The notes under the pieces: model-generated
The model's database searches: none
Told to the model about the DNA's origin: nothing
Seen by the model: only the letters and a program-made list of their open reading frames with translations
Made by a program: the position numbers and the translations under genes
DNA from: Sclerurus mexicanus
Taxonomy: Eukaryota; Chordata; Aves; Passeriformes; Furnariidae
Direction: 5' to 3'
DNA: 64,000 bases
NCBI GenBank assembly: GCA_013396755.1
Contig: VWZF01003190.1
Span: 2,141,770 to 2,205,769 of the forward strand
Part shown: positions 46,383-59,499 of the stretch, piece after piece
How positions within the stretch are numbered: position 1 is the first letter of the stretch
How the letters are laid out: each line of letters opens with the position of its first letter

Positions 46383-49300
46383 GTAAATGACTACGTGCAC
46401 CTTCTGCATGGTGACAGCTATCACGAATCTGTGGGGTTTTTAGGTGTGTATTTCATGTTACTGTTCTGAGAGGCATTTCCATAACTCAAATTTGCATCAA
46501 ATAGTCACTTTATATGAAAGAAGTGGGGTTGAACCCAGGGGCTGCATAAGATTTCCAATTCTGGCTTAACATTTATAGTCTTATTTGTCTTGTAACTTAT
46601 TGTTAAATGTGATAGGGCTTTTTTTTTTGTTTTGTTTTGGTTTTTTGCTCTTTTTTAGCAGTTGAAAGGTAGTAGCCTTCATGAAAAACAGATTTGGCAG
46701 ACTGCATTTTCTTAGTGCCGTGTTAAAATTTTTTTTCATATTCTCCCATGTGAGAAATTGGAAATGTTAAAATTCCTGGCTTCAGTTTTCTAACTGGGCT
46801 GTTAATTTTAACCAAAGATGCTTCTTGACTGGAAATCCAGTTAATTATTTTATCACCATTGAAATAACTAATTGTCCTTATGTTGTGGTGGGTTTTAACA
46901 AGGAGTCTGTTCGCATAAGGTATCCATATGAAAAGCTGTGTACCTCTAATATGTACACCCTGCTGTTATATTCACAGTGGACGTTTTGAATACGAAGCAG
47001 TGTGGGTGTGTATGGAAAGAGTGGCGTATCTGTCCTTTCCAGTAAGGAAATGCATAAGACAATTAACATGATTTAGAAATGGCAGGGAGGTATTGTATAA
47101 AATAAACCATTTTATGCTGTTCAAAATATTTGCAGAGAAGAGAGACAATAGGACACGACCTTCAGAGCCATATTGCAATGGAGTCTATTTACTAGCTACA
47201 TAGCTCTGAAATATTTAAAGCTGCAGTGCCCTTCACTGTTTTTTTTAATCTGTGACGACAAAGCAGATCAATTGCAGCTGAAACTGGGCCACATAGAAGA
47301 TTTGCAATTTTAATGCAGAATGAAACCTGTCATGGTGTGAAATCCATTTTAGGTTGAAAAAAAGCAGAGCGTGCACTTGCAGTTATATCTGTACAGCTGA
47401 AGTGAATCTCAATTTTTTTCTAGGTTAGCTTTTTCGGTGTCAGACAAGTCAAAATTTTCTGCTTTGAAATACATTTAAATCATTTATATATTCTTACTTT
47501 TTAGGTAATTGTTTTCTCAATAAAGTATGAACTCTCAAAAAATTTTTAACTTACCAGTTTGGTAAGAATAGCATTTAGATTGACACTTAGTATTAGAAAC
47601 AGTAAAAAAGGAAATCAAAGAAACACACCGCCACCCCCATTATTTTAAGAGACTGTTGAAGTAAAATATATACAGTCCCGTGCACTTTCCAGTCCCATTC
47701 AAAGAGGGCACTTTATAGTCAGCCCTGAAATTTCATTTTGCTGCTTCATTCTGTTTAAAGGGAGAGTTGCAAATTTTTTATTGGCTACCCTAGATGAAGG
47801 CGGAGTGGCTTCTGGTGAACTGCTGGTTAATGTCTCTGAAGGACTGAAGTCTGCAGAAAGATTACACTTGAGACACAGTATGCCTGGTGCAAATACTATG
47901 TTGCACAGAGCACAGCCACACAAAAGCTAATGAATATAGCTCCCAGTCATTTTTTAGGAGTGGGAATGTGTTTCAGTTTACAATTATTGTTAATTGTCTA
48001 CATGTAAGACATGACAAATTTTTATATATTCGAATTAGCAGGGAAAACAACAGTAAATGGTCTTATTTTGGTGGTTTGGTTGCTGAGATACATCTTTAAT
48101 GAATACACAAGTTTATTATTGTAACTGTAAATTGTCACAAAATAAACTGACAGATACTTAGTCATCACTCGGAAAAAAAAAGCAGATAACTGCTTTCAAG
48201 GAAAAGTTCCTTTGATTTTAAAATTGAGGTTTTGAAAAACTAATATGTAAATTTGGAAACTTGTTTTCTTCTCTGTGAGTTTAACCTGGTATTTTCTTGT
48301 TCAACTGAAAGCAAATACTTAGGCTACTCTCAGGGCCAGCAGGTATAATAGTCTGATTTCAGAGACTCAGAAAACCTGTGGGGCTTTTTTTGTTTGTTTG
48401 GGGTTTTTTTAATATAAACTGCTGAATCTGTTTACAAAATTGTGATCTGGGTTAGCGTTAATTGCTCCTGTACTTAACAAATTGCCAAAGACGTCTTGAA
48501 ACCTCCACACTACTGATAGGAGGCAACTGTTTAGTTACACTGATAAAAATGAAATTCAAATTAGTCTAAGAGTTTTAATATTTGCTGCCAAGGTTCTGGT
48601 TGCCTCTTTTTTCTTCTTCTTCCCCCTGCCCTGAAATTGGGCAATATGTTGACACAGTAAGTTCTGCTTGTCAGCACTATCAAGTAGTTCTGGCAGGTTT
48701 ATCCGTGTACCTCTGCCACCCTTCATAACTGCAGGTTTTTGAGCTACTTCAGAAATACGTCCCAGTAAACTTTCTAGCAACACACTTGGATGCATTAGCA
48801 AGTTCTTTGTGTTAACCTGTTCTTTTATGTTAAGATTATGAGGCTTCCTAAGTAAAAAGAAAAATATTAATATGTTTGCTGTTTGAAAAACCTCAGGGAG
48901 AGCTATTTTGTAGTTCAGGTCCTTGCAGTAATCAAAATTTTTAAGGAGACAACTTCCATAACCAAGATTTGTGTTCTAAGTCTGTAATTCTTGAAGACAG
49001 TTGATACTCAGCTATTGATATATCTTATTCTAGGAAAAAATGTCCTATTTGAAAATGTTTCTCTTAAGAACATGTATATAAAGCAATGTGGTATTTTCAC
49101 CCCTGAATTTGAGTAATACTTTAGTGCATCTTGTATGTCAAAACCAATTGGTGTCTGTGCTAAGGAGTTGTGCTGCAAAACATACCAGGAGATTTAAAAT
49201 ATCATTTGGTAGAAATTCTACTGGTGTCTGCTTTGTGCTTGGTGTTGAAAGACAACAAACAATGCTTTGAAGGAGACAGCTTCCATATACTTACTGGGAA

Positions 49301-52300
49301 AAATTGATTGCAATGTACAAAAAATAGGGAGATACAAAGCCAATAGCTGAAAGGAGGAAGAGAAGTGATCAGCCTGGAGTGAAATGTAATGTAGCAGATA
49401 AGAGTTGGAGATGAGATCATGGAAACTGATGTGAAGCTAGGCCAGATAGGAACTACAAAAACATGCCTGTTTTTTCCTTTGGAATATTCTTTGGCTTCTG
49501 AGTGGTTCAGGTGAAGGTCCTGTGATTGTGTGGCGAGCAGTAGTGGTGTGCCATTGTGCCGGATGATTCTCAGCTCTGGCGTTTGAGGCTGATGGTAACT
49601 GATTGTCCCTGGGATGCAGGCAACAGTTCAGTTCCATTTTACAGCAGAGTGGTGGGGCCTGAAGGGAACCAATGTCATCTCATGCTTCTGAGCTGCTCCC
49701 ACAGTTCTCTTTTCCTTCACTTCTCTCAGGTAAATACTGTATTTCTTTTGGCTTTTGGCCATGTAAAGATATTGGGACACAGCCTCCTAACCGGGAGGAT
49801 TGACAGTGCCTGAAATAGACCCTTGGAAGCAAAGATAAGAAATTCTCTTTACAGTGAAGAAGACAGAGAATGAATTAAATGTTTGAGGATCAGTATTCTA
49901 ATTAAGCATGTCTACTTTGTAGACTTTTACTTATAATAGTACTGTAACAAATTTCCAGAAACTGTGCTAAGTTTTGCTGCTTTCCAAGTAACCTTCTTTA
50001 GAAACAATACAAAATACATAGCAATTTGGTGCTCTGAAGATTCTGGCATGCATCAAGTCATTCTTGGCAGCTTTACTGATAAATATTTCTCTAGCAGAAA
50101 GAAATAAGATGGTGTTTATTGTATATAAAGATAGTTATAACATGCAGTCTTTTGCAGGGAGACTGAGAAAGGTCTTCGGGGAGGTGTTTTTGTATGGGTT
50201 TTTTTCCTCATTGATTTCAATAGGAATTAGTCTGGACCAGATAAAATTATAAGCTAAATTTAGAAATCATATGTAACTTCAATATTTCATGCTTAAATGC
50301 CAGTACTAACATTTAGTTGAGTTTGCATATAAATATGTGTATATATGCATAAATATATTGAGTTCAAATCTTGAGATGTTCACAAGTCTAACAAATACAG
50401 TTCTGAGTTTATGAGTAGAGGAGTTATACTGGCTAATACACTCTGGTGACTGTCATTTTAAAACCTTTGTTTAAATCGAGTGGGTTTTTTCTGCAAGAAA
50501 TAGTTGTATGCAATAAGTCTGTTTGAAGATTGTTTTTTAGAACACTGTTATTTCTTTAGTCTAAATTTGGCATTCTGGGATCTGGCTTCTTGACACTTTG
50601 GTGGGTAACCACACTTAGTAGTGTTACTCATATCTGAAAATCCATTTCTTAAGATGTAGTCCAATCTTTATTTTTTTCTTACATGATGGCACACAAGTAC
50701 TGACAGCCTGCAACTTTATGGACAAAAAGAAAAAAGGAAAGGAGAAAATTGCCTAGGTCTGCTGCCCCCCACCCCTCCTTTCTTATATGCTCTGTTGGCA
50801 CTATTAACTAGCACAATAAGTAGCCCAATTCTGAATATGAAAATGTGAATACGCATGGCATGGTGTCTCAGTAGTCTTCCAGTGTAACAGATACAAATAA
50901 TACATGACATTCTAGCCATAGCAGTTGTGAAGTATTTTACAATTTCTTGTTAGATTTTAAATTTTATTTTAAATGTCTGCATTTTCAAATTAACTAAAGC
51001 ATGGTAACAGTACAGAAGAAAAAGCCCATGACTGTTTTGCATTTAAAGTATGATGATTTGAGCACTAATTACTTATTGATTAGTTTTAAGTAACCGACAA
51101 CCGTAGTTAGGCTGTCAAAGTTAGTGAAGGTAGAGCAAAGGTCTGAGTTAAGTATGCAGCTGATATTCTGATCAACTCCATATGTGAGTGGGGTTTCCTT
51201 AAAAACTTTTAAGGTATTGACATGGAAGAGTGAATCAATAATTTTGTCCTGAAGATTGGATAATTGATTTATCTGTCTTTTCTGTAGAAGGGAAGGTGAA
51301 GGGCATGGCAGTTCATTTTGCTATTGCCCTTCTTGGATCATCTTTCCCAGTTTTTATCTTTTTGCCCAGACTGCTCTTTAGAACTGAATGTAAGAGGAAG
51401 AGAGATCTGGAAAAGTACTGTTTTCAAGTTCCAGGTGGTTTTCAAGGAAAAAAAATGAGTTTGCTGAGTGGATGATGAATATTTCCATTTCTTAGCAGTT
51501 GGTAAAATAGCTCTCCTTTCCTTAAGGTCACTCATGAGTGATTCCTGGCAGAAGCATACTAAAGGGAAACTAAAATATAGCACTGTTAAGTTTAAAGGTA
51601 TAAAGTGATCTTAAACTGTACACATCTGAGTTTGGCTTGGTCTGGGAAGACCACTTTCCAGAACTTTTACATTAGACTGAATAGAAAAACATATACCAAA
51701 ACTATCCAGTGATGACCTTTGAGAGATGCTCTAAGGTTTTCTGGTCTTTATTATTATTTTTTTGTTGTTCCTTTTTCCTTCTGGTCACTTGAGATAGTAT
51801 TATGAGTTTGAAAATACTATTCATAAATAAAAGATGCTTGTCCTAGAAATTTAATCAAGATTTATTCCAAATAGTGGCATAAACTCCCACAGGAAATAAG
51901 GGCCATTTACAAACTTCACCGTTTTTTCCAACATAAGCATGCTCCTTTGATTTTGGTTTGATCATAGTGACATGTGATACGTTATTTAAGGAAAAGGATC
52001 TGTTCAAGACCTTTAGCATAATGGAATTTAGCAGACCTAAGACAGAAAAAATATCTCTTTTCATTTTCCCTATTTCTCCCCACTCTATCTTCTCAACTCC
52101 CTGAAATCAGGATTGAAAGCTTTTCATGTATAACTGGTGGTTGCACTTAACTGCTGAAAATGGAGCACCATATTCCTTAGGCACGACAGGGGATTTTTTT
52201 ACTTGTATTCCATGTCCTCAGAAAAGTATAATGTTTTGTTGTCAGAAGATATCAATAGCTAGATAAAGAAATTCTGTATGATCTTCAGATGGGAGAAACA

Positions 52301-52370
52301 GTAGGACTAGGTGGAAGTTACTGCCTTCTCCCAGGGCTGATCAGGCTGTTGTGCCCTTCTTGCCTAATCC

Positions 52371-52400
52371 AGGCGCGGTTAAGTGCCCGGTTAAGCGCCT
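52371..52400. repeat. CpG-bearing element with inverted AGGCGC arms and duplicated CGGTTAAG
   Basis: Arms AGGCGC and GCGCCT are exact reverse complements, 18 bases apart, and between and across them CGGTTAAG occurs twice in direct orientation. TTAAGTG in the first copy fits an NKX2-type site. It stands out in CpG content from the AT-rich intron around it. Function is unknown. Confidence 0.45.
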
Positions 52401-55002
52401 AGTTTCGCAAGATGCTGCCTGAAGTATTTCTTACCATTTCTCATCTCAACCTACTTGTTCAGTGTGGTGGGGTGTAACTAAAATTTCAGAAAGGGCATGG
52501 AACAGAATTTTCTAATTGTTGTTTGCTCAGCAGAAGGACAGCTAAATTTCCCTTTGAACTCTTTCTGGTGCTGTGTAGGATAATAACTTCCCTTCTCTCA
52601 GGAAACTTCCCAAATCTCCACATGGATGTAGAGAGATTTTTCTCCCCTCTAGCCAGCAACAAGAATAAATGGAACACGTAGTGTGAGAGAAAAAAGCTAT
52701 GTATATTTCAAAGCTTTAGGCAAATTTTCCATCCCTAGTAATATTAGTAATTTGTGTATAAATATATGCAAAATATATATACGTACATCTATATTTGTGT
52801 ATGTATAACTAGTTCATTTTCTCCCACATACAATTGAAATTAATTTTCATTAGTTGTGTTTTACTTTAGAACAACATCGACAGAGTAGGTTTTGCTGTTG
52901 TTGAGATAATTTGCCTCTTTTTCATACTAAGCTAAATCTGGTTTTTTGGCAACTGTGATAATTAAAATGTAATAGTTTTCCATTCTCATTTTTCTAACAC
53001 ATATGTCAGAGCATGTTTAGACTTTTCAGTTTTTAGGCTATTGTGTTATTTGATACATTCTGTACCTAAATTTAGGGCACCATTGCCATGTTTTGTTTCA
53101 TTATTTCTTCTTTATTTAATTTTTCTGTGTTTAATTTTGTAGAAATCTGAGAAATGCAAAAGGATTGCTTTTAAGCAACTGTTAGAATATTGTACATACT
53201 GACAATAAGCAGGTGCCTCAGTAGTTAGATGAATGTACAATTTTTGTATATAGAATTATATCTTCATTTGTGTAATCTTTTTATTATTACTTGTAAATTT
53301 TAGAATTTTAAAAATGCAAGTTGTGAAGTGTCACAGAAACTTTGCATGTGCGTGTTCAGACTTGGTCAACATTTTCATTTTTGTAAGGTTCAATTATATT
53401 ATTCTGTCTCTTCCTACAAGTTACCAGTAGCATTTGAAAAACACAACTAGTTGATGCCTTCCTTATCCTCATTGTTTAATGTGGCTTTGTCCCTTTATTG
53501 CATGCTTCTCAAGCTCATTACAGAGATAAAATTGTCAATTTTTCTAAGCCCCTATAGGAGAGAAGCACTGTGCCAATCAGGGTAGATACTGATCTGCTTT
53601 GTCACAACAGTGTTAGGAGAAGGGGTGATGTCATCTCCGTTCTACAGATGTAAATAAGAGACACAGGGTGTGGGGACTTAATTTGCTTCTCAGTGTTCAA
53701 TCTGAGAATACTGAAAAGTTGTAGTTTTTTTCTGAAATATTTAGGATATAGGTATTTGAGAGCAGAACATACACTGAAATCTGTAAGTTTGATGTTTGTG
53801 TGGATCTCAAGCATCAAAAAGTGAAGACAACAAATTGTCACTTGTGAAAAGTTTTAGTTCATGTTACATGCCAATTAGGAATTAAGAACATTTCATCAGG
53901 GAAGATAAAAGAAGCAAAATATTTAATTTCTTTAATAGACACCCACTTTTCCTTCAGCTGTCTATGTCATTCTCTGTACATCTTCTAAATGCTGGAGAAG
54001 TCTTACTCCTGCACTTCCTAATTATTTTTTTTTTAATGGCTTTGCAAAATTTGCAAGAATTGCAGTTTCCGTTTAAATTCCTAGAGTCTAAACCAAATAC
54101 TTAAGCAAAATAACAGATTCTGTTGCATGTTAGGATGATGACCTTCATATGATTCATCAGCCAAGTTAGACTCTTTTGATCAAATGTACAGATTGTTCTT
54201 GATTTAACAAAGTTAACGGAAGTTCTGTGTGCAGAGCACAAACTGCCAGTGGGTTTCAGTTTTGGGCCAAGTGTGGATTTGTAGGCATGGCACCTTTTCT
54301 TTGTTTTATCCACCCTTGAACTGTTCAACTCCCCTGCTTTCAAACATCCCTTCTACTTCTTCCTGTTTCTGATTTTTTGGTCCCTTTTTTAACTGAGCCT
54401 TCTCAGTTGGGTTGGCCTCTCCTATTCTGCTTTCCGTGTCAAAGCTTCAAGTTACAGGGGAAGGCCCAATAAATCCCTGTAGGCGTAAGAGGAATCATGT
54501 TCACTTACTCTGTGGGAATTACTGCTGTGCAAACTTAATAGCATGAGGGGTTTTAAGTGGGTTTAAATAAACTCAGGGAGAATGGAATTTTCAGAAATAT
54601 TAGCTAGAAGTTCTATATTCTAAAAATCTAGAAATTTCCACCAAGTGATGATTTAGTCTGAATTTGCCAAACTGATTTTCTTTCCCCATCCCCACACTGG
54701 GCTTCCACAATGTGTGACTTAGAACGGGTTTTCACACAGATTGACAGAAAAGCACTTCTGACATAAATGAGAAAAGCATTATGTCTTTAACATGGATGTT
54801 TTATATATGATTTTATTTTATGTCATAATCGTAAGTGGATGTTTCAGTGAAATTTGTCTTTCCTGCATGGAAGAATCATTGCGGAGCTGCTCATCTTAAA
54901 AAGATTCATCCTAAAAAGTTATTTTTAGCAACACTGTAAGCAAGTTAAAGCTGATCTTTTAATGAGAAATGTCAAGCAAATGACATACATGTCACATATA
55001 GG

Positions 55003-55017
55003 CATATATATATATAT
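55003..55017. repeat. Short (TA)n microsatellite
   Basis: Alternating T and A of about 15 bases in the CPEB3 intron. Confidence 0.6.
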
Positions 55018-58000
55018 GTTATCTATAATGTATTAAGTTTCTGAATAAATATCTTCTGTATGTAAGAATGGGTCTTCAAAACAAAGAAAATCACCCACTA
55101 AAGCTCTCTTAGTTTTAGTCTCAAAGTGATAAAGGTTCTTTCTTTGCAAATAAGACTTACTGTGGAATTGCTAAAATAAAACAGAACAAACATTTTGTTT
55201 TAAAACACTTTAATGGTTAAATATTGTTTTGGATTAAATAAAAATTCCTAATTCCTTGCTGGAAGTTGCTGCTTCATTCTGCAAGGAAATGTGTTAAAAG
55301 CATTAATGAATCAGCATGAAGGTAGCTAATGTTACTCCCATTTACTACGTGACCTTTACAGTAACTGTACGTTTGTAAAGGGTTAACAAGTGATTAATAT
55401 ATTAACTGATTGTCCAGCATCTTAACAGAAGTCTTATAACCAAATATCATATCATCTATTGATATGCTTAGTAAGCATTAAGATTGTAATAACCCCATGT
55501 TTGTAAAATACTTATAGCACATTTTGTACATTTGAGATTTTCTTTAAACTACTTATAAAGATACCTTTTAGTTTTAAGTCATGATGTCCATAACAGTCTG
55601 ACCTAATTATTTCATCTCACTAAATAATTCTCTTGCTTATGTATTCTTTCCAGGATCATATTGTTTCTTCCTGTGACAATTGAAAAAAAAATTAACAACA
55701 GTGAAACCTCTCATAGTAACTGAAAGGGCTTTGCTTAAAACTCACAAAGCCCAAAGCCGCAGCTGACTGTGCTACTGTGTAGGAAGAGTAAGGCAGAACA
55801 AGAGTCAGGAACGAGAAAAAATAATGCTTTTATAGTACAGAATGAAAGGGAAGCTGTGGTATCTTCAAATATAGCAATTCAAGTTGATAATATACCTGTT
55901 CACTTTCTGTGGATGAGAATTTCTGCAAATAAAATCTTGTAAAGTTTGGATAGATTCAATGTTTAGTGGTAAAGGTCCTCAGACTGGTGGCTCCTGCTAC
56001 TTTGGCTGCTAATAAGCAAAGCTGTACCTTAGACTTCTAAGAAAAAACCCAGCAGATTTTATAAGTGATGTTTTGATGCAAGTTTCTGCAGACAGTTTTG
56101 CCTCCCTTGTCAAAACAGGAACACACTCTTCTGACATGGTTTCATAAAGTAGAAATAGTAGACTACTTACATAACAATTTTTTCTTGTTAGGCAAGGGAG
56201 AAGTAACTGATGTGTGTGCCATTTAAAACTTCTTGAAAACGGATTGTAGTAAATTTTGCAGGTTTTTTGGAAGGCTTCGCTTTCTAGAGAAACTGGAAAG
56301 TTTTCTTGCTATTTCACTTGCATAGTAGCCTTGTTTGAATATAAACTTGAGCTGATGAATGCTTCAAAACATAGCTCAGTCTTTGGCTCCACTGGATATG
56401 TAGAGAAAGGGGAATTGCTTAAAAAGAACAAATACAGTGAAAATAGCTCTTTTATGAATGCAGGTGAGCATTGATGCAAAAGGCAGCTGCACTAGATGCA
56501 TAGTTTTTCACACAACCTGCAATTTTGTTTGCCTTTTCACACTGAAGATCTATATTTGTAGTTTATAATTGTCCAGAAAGGAACTAATAAACAGTTGTAT
56601 TTCTCCTTTCCATGCAATATTTTCTGGTTGATGAGGTCCTGGTTTACACAGAAAATTGAGTCCTTGAGGTCATGACCTTGTAGTTAGTGCTATTTAATAT
56701 CAGCCTGCTTTGTTGCAGTTCTTCAGTGGTTTCTGTATGATGAGCTGATCTCTGTGTTGATGATATCTGACAAATATTTTTATTGTGTTCCTACTCTATT
56801 AACCAACGCTAGTGATAAAACTGGTCTCAAGATTTTCCCTGAAGAATTACTCACTTTTCTTTAGCAGATTCTGTTTAGCACTAGCAGTTCTTTTCCATTT
56901 TGCCTGTTTTTTTCTTACCTCAATTGCAGTAATTACCTTTTTTTTCCCGTTTACATGGTTACTTTGCCTGTAGCACCATATGAATTGTTATGTTAAAATC
57001 CTTGTTAGATCAGCCATATCATAATCTTTCAAGAACCAAAGACCATATTTCCAGGGTATTGCTTCAGTACCATGTAGTGCTATGCTATTTCTGCATTGTA
57101 TTTCTTAAGAGAAGAAATCCTTGAATTTCAGTCATAAAAACTAGCAACAGTGTTTGTCATCTATAGTTTCATATTCTGCTTCAGTTATTGCAGTTCTTTC
57201 CTTTTTATTTTGCTGGTCAGATATACACAGTACTGACATCCCTACCTGGACTGCTTTAATGGTTCCACTGACTGCCCCTTACTGACTCTGGCTCCTTTTG
57301 ATTCGGGTGTTCCCATACACCTTGTCTGTTATTGAACTGGAGAGGTGATACTGGTTTGTGTCTTACTATTTACCTCTATTTTCTGTTTACCCTTCTTCAC
57401 CTGATTTTCCCCTGTGAGCGTGAGGGAGGCTGCTTTATTTCACCTGACTTTTTCTGATGTGTTTTACTTTTTTTATCAGTCTTGCTTGACTTTTTTCTAG
57501 GCATTTGTTGTCCAAGGTGCTCATGCTGACCTTCTTACAGTTTCCCTGAATATATGTGAGGGACCCTCCTGGTTCTTTCCTTCTAGCAACACTTCTTAAG
57601 GCGCCTGTCAGTCTTTATTACCTTGTACAAAAAAGGAGAATTCGGTTGCAAATCAGGCAGGCTTTTATCTCAAGACATTTTTCCTGTCTGGAGCAATCTT
57701 TACTAAATTTGCCACGTGATAGTCAGTTTAGCTCTTATAACGTAAAAAGTAAGTGCTTTTCCTGCTCCTATGAATATCCTTTTCAATTTCTGCATAAAGA
57801 AGGTTTCCTTTTGGTTAACTGCCTGTTCATACTTGTATATCTTGTAAGTGATTTTTGAATTATTTTAATTAAATCCAAATGTGCAGCAGCAGTAATTTGA
57901 ATGCATAACACCTAACTGACAACAAAAAACTGCTCATGGCTTCTTCTCATCTAAGAGGAAGAAATATCTGTTCTTGTTATTTTAAAGAATTGTAACATTC

Positions 58001-58310
58001 ACACACGTTGTTCATGATACAGTTATTCTTTTCCTCATATTCTGTGTGCCTTTAAGTCCCTTAGGCAATGAAAGATGCAAATATGCATAGTGTGATTCAG
58101 TTACTATTTTAATATATTTATCATGCAAAGTAATATAGTTAATACATTAATTTTGAATTTGTTATTAAACTGATTTTTTTTATACATGGGATGATTCAGT
58201 ACTTGCAACTGGAAAAATTCCTTTGTTTACAAAATTTAATCTGAAATGGAATTGCTTGTGTATAATTGATTTGAAGAGTTGCTTCTGATGAAAACATTAT
58301 TTTGGACTGG

Positions 58311-58379
58311 GTGGTTTGTTTTTTTTGTTTTTTTTTGGTTTTTTTGTTTTGTTTTGTTTGTTTTTGTTTTGTTTTGTTC
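58311..58379. repeat. T-rich low-complexity tract with TTTTG units
   Basis: About 70 bases of T runs broken by single or double G, becoming regular TTTTG units toward the right end. It may be a decayed A-rich tail read on the opposite strand, but no retroposon body is recognisable beside it. Confidence 0.6.
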
Positions 58380-59431
58380 TTATTCTGCCTTGTCTTCCTC
58401 TAAGAGGAGCTTGATGTTATGAGTGGTCTTTGGATTGCTACTGTCTGCTGTTTCCTACCTGTTCGGTTGCATATATGCAGCCTTTGGTGATTTTGCAGAT
58501 GATCAAATACTTCATAGCAAATATTCTTAATTTAAAATTTCTAACATAATGACACTTAGGAAAAGCTTTGCCTCATGTGGCTATACAGGAGTCTCAACTT
58601 ATCTTTAGAAATAGGTGTACAGCTTGAGAGAGCCTGTAGTTCTATTTCGCTTACAAGAAGGTGGCTGAGACAGCTTGGGATTCTATGATAGATTATGCCC
58701 TTGATCAAGTCCCTGGATGGAGAACATTTGCTGCCTAACCCTTCTCAACCCCTGTTAGGAAGAAGGTGACTGAGTGGATTTTTGTGTGCCACAATTTGTC
58801 ATGCATATTAATCACGCTGTAATAATATGAAGTTAGGCCTTGGATAACTCACGTGAGTACTTTTAGTAATTAAAAATATATTGCAACTAATAGATGAAAC
58901 ATTTTCTTTAAATCCTGCTGAATGCAAAGTGACATCACGCTGAAAATGTCACCTCCTCGTCTTTTCTGGGAACCGAAACACGGTGAGTGCTTCTGGCCTG
59001 GTTTAGGTCTGTGCATAAATATTGGTAGAGGACCCCAGTTCCCCCCCCTGCCCTTACTGAGCAACTATCCCCACTATTCTTAGCTTTTTATTAGTTTCTT
59101 TTTAAAAGTGAAGGCCTATATTTGCATTGAAATGGAAAATGACTGTCCTCTCTAAGGGTAGTTCTCCAGACCTGTAGGAAGATCTTGTCCTGTGTGAACA
59201 GATAAAATGTGTTGCCTCTCTTGTGTTGAAATTGCTGTCTGGAGTTCTGACACCTACAAGATTTTTGTTCAGGAGGTGCTATTTTCTGAGCACAACAGAA
59301 ATGGAACAGGAGCCTGACTTGAAATGTGCCAGTTAGGTATTTTTTTAGTCACATTTTTCCTAAAAGCATAATGAGTTTGGATGAGAGACAAGATTTTATT
59401 TGTCATCAGGCTTAAACATTTCAGTGACACC

Positions 59432-59468
59432 TTTTTTTTTTTTTTTTCAGTTTTAAAATTTCTTTGTC

Positions 59469-59498
<30 letters not shown>
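59432..59498. repeat. Two long poly-T runs (T16 and T27)
   Basis: T16 at 59432-59447 is followed by CAG, and T27 at 59472-59498 by AC, with 24 bases between. Homopolymers of this length are prone to sequencing error, so the true lengths are uncertain. Confidence 0.8.
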
Positions 59499-59499
<1 letters not shown>

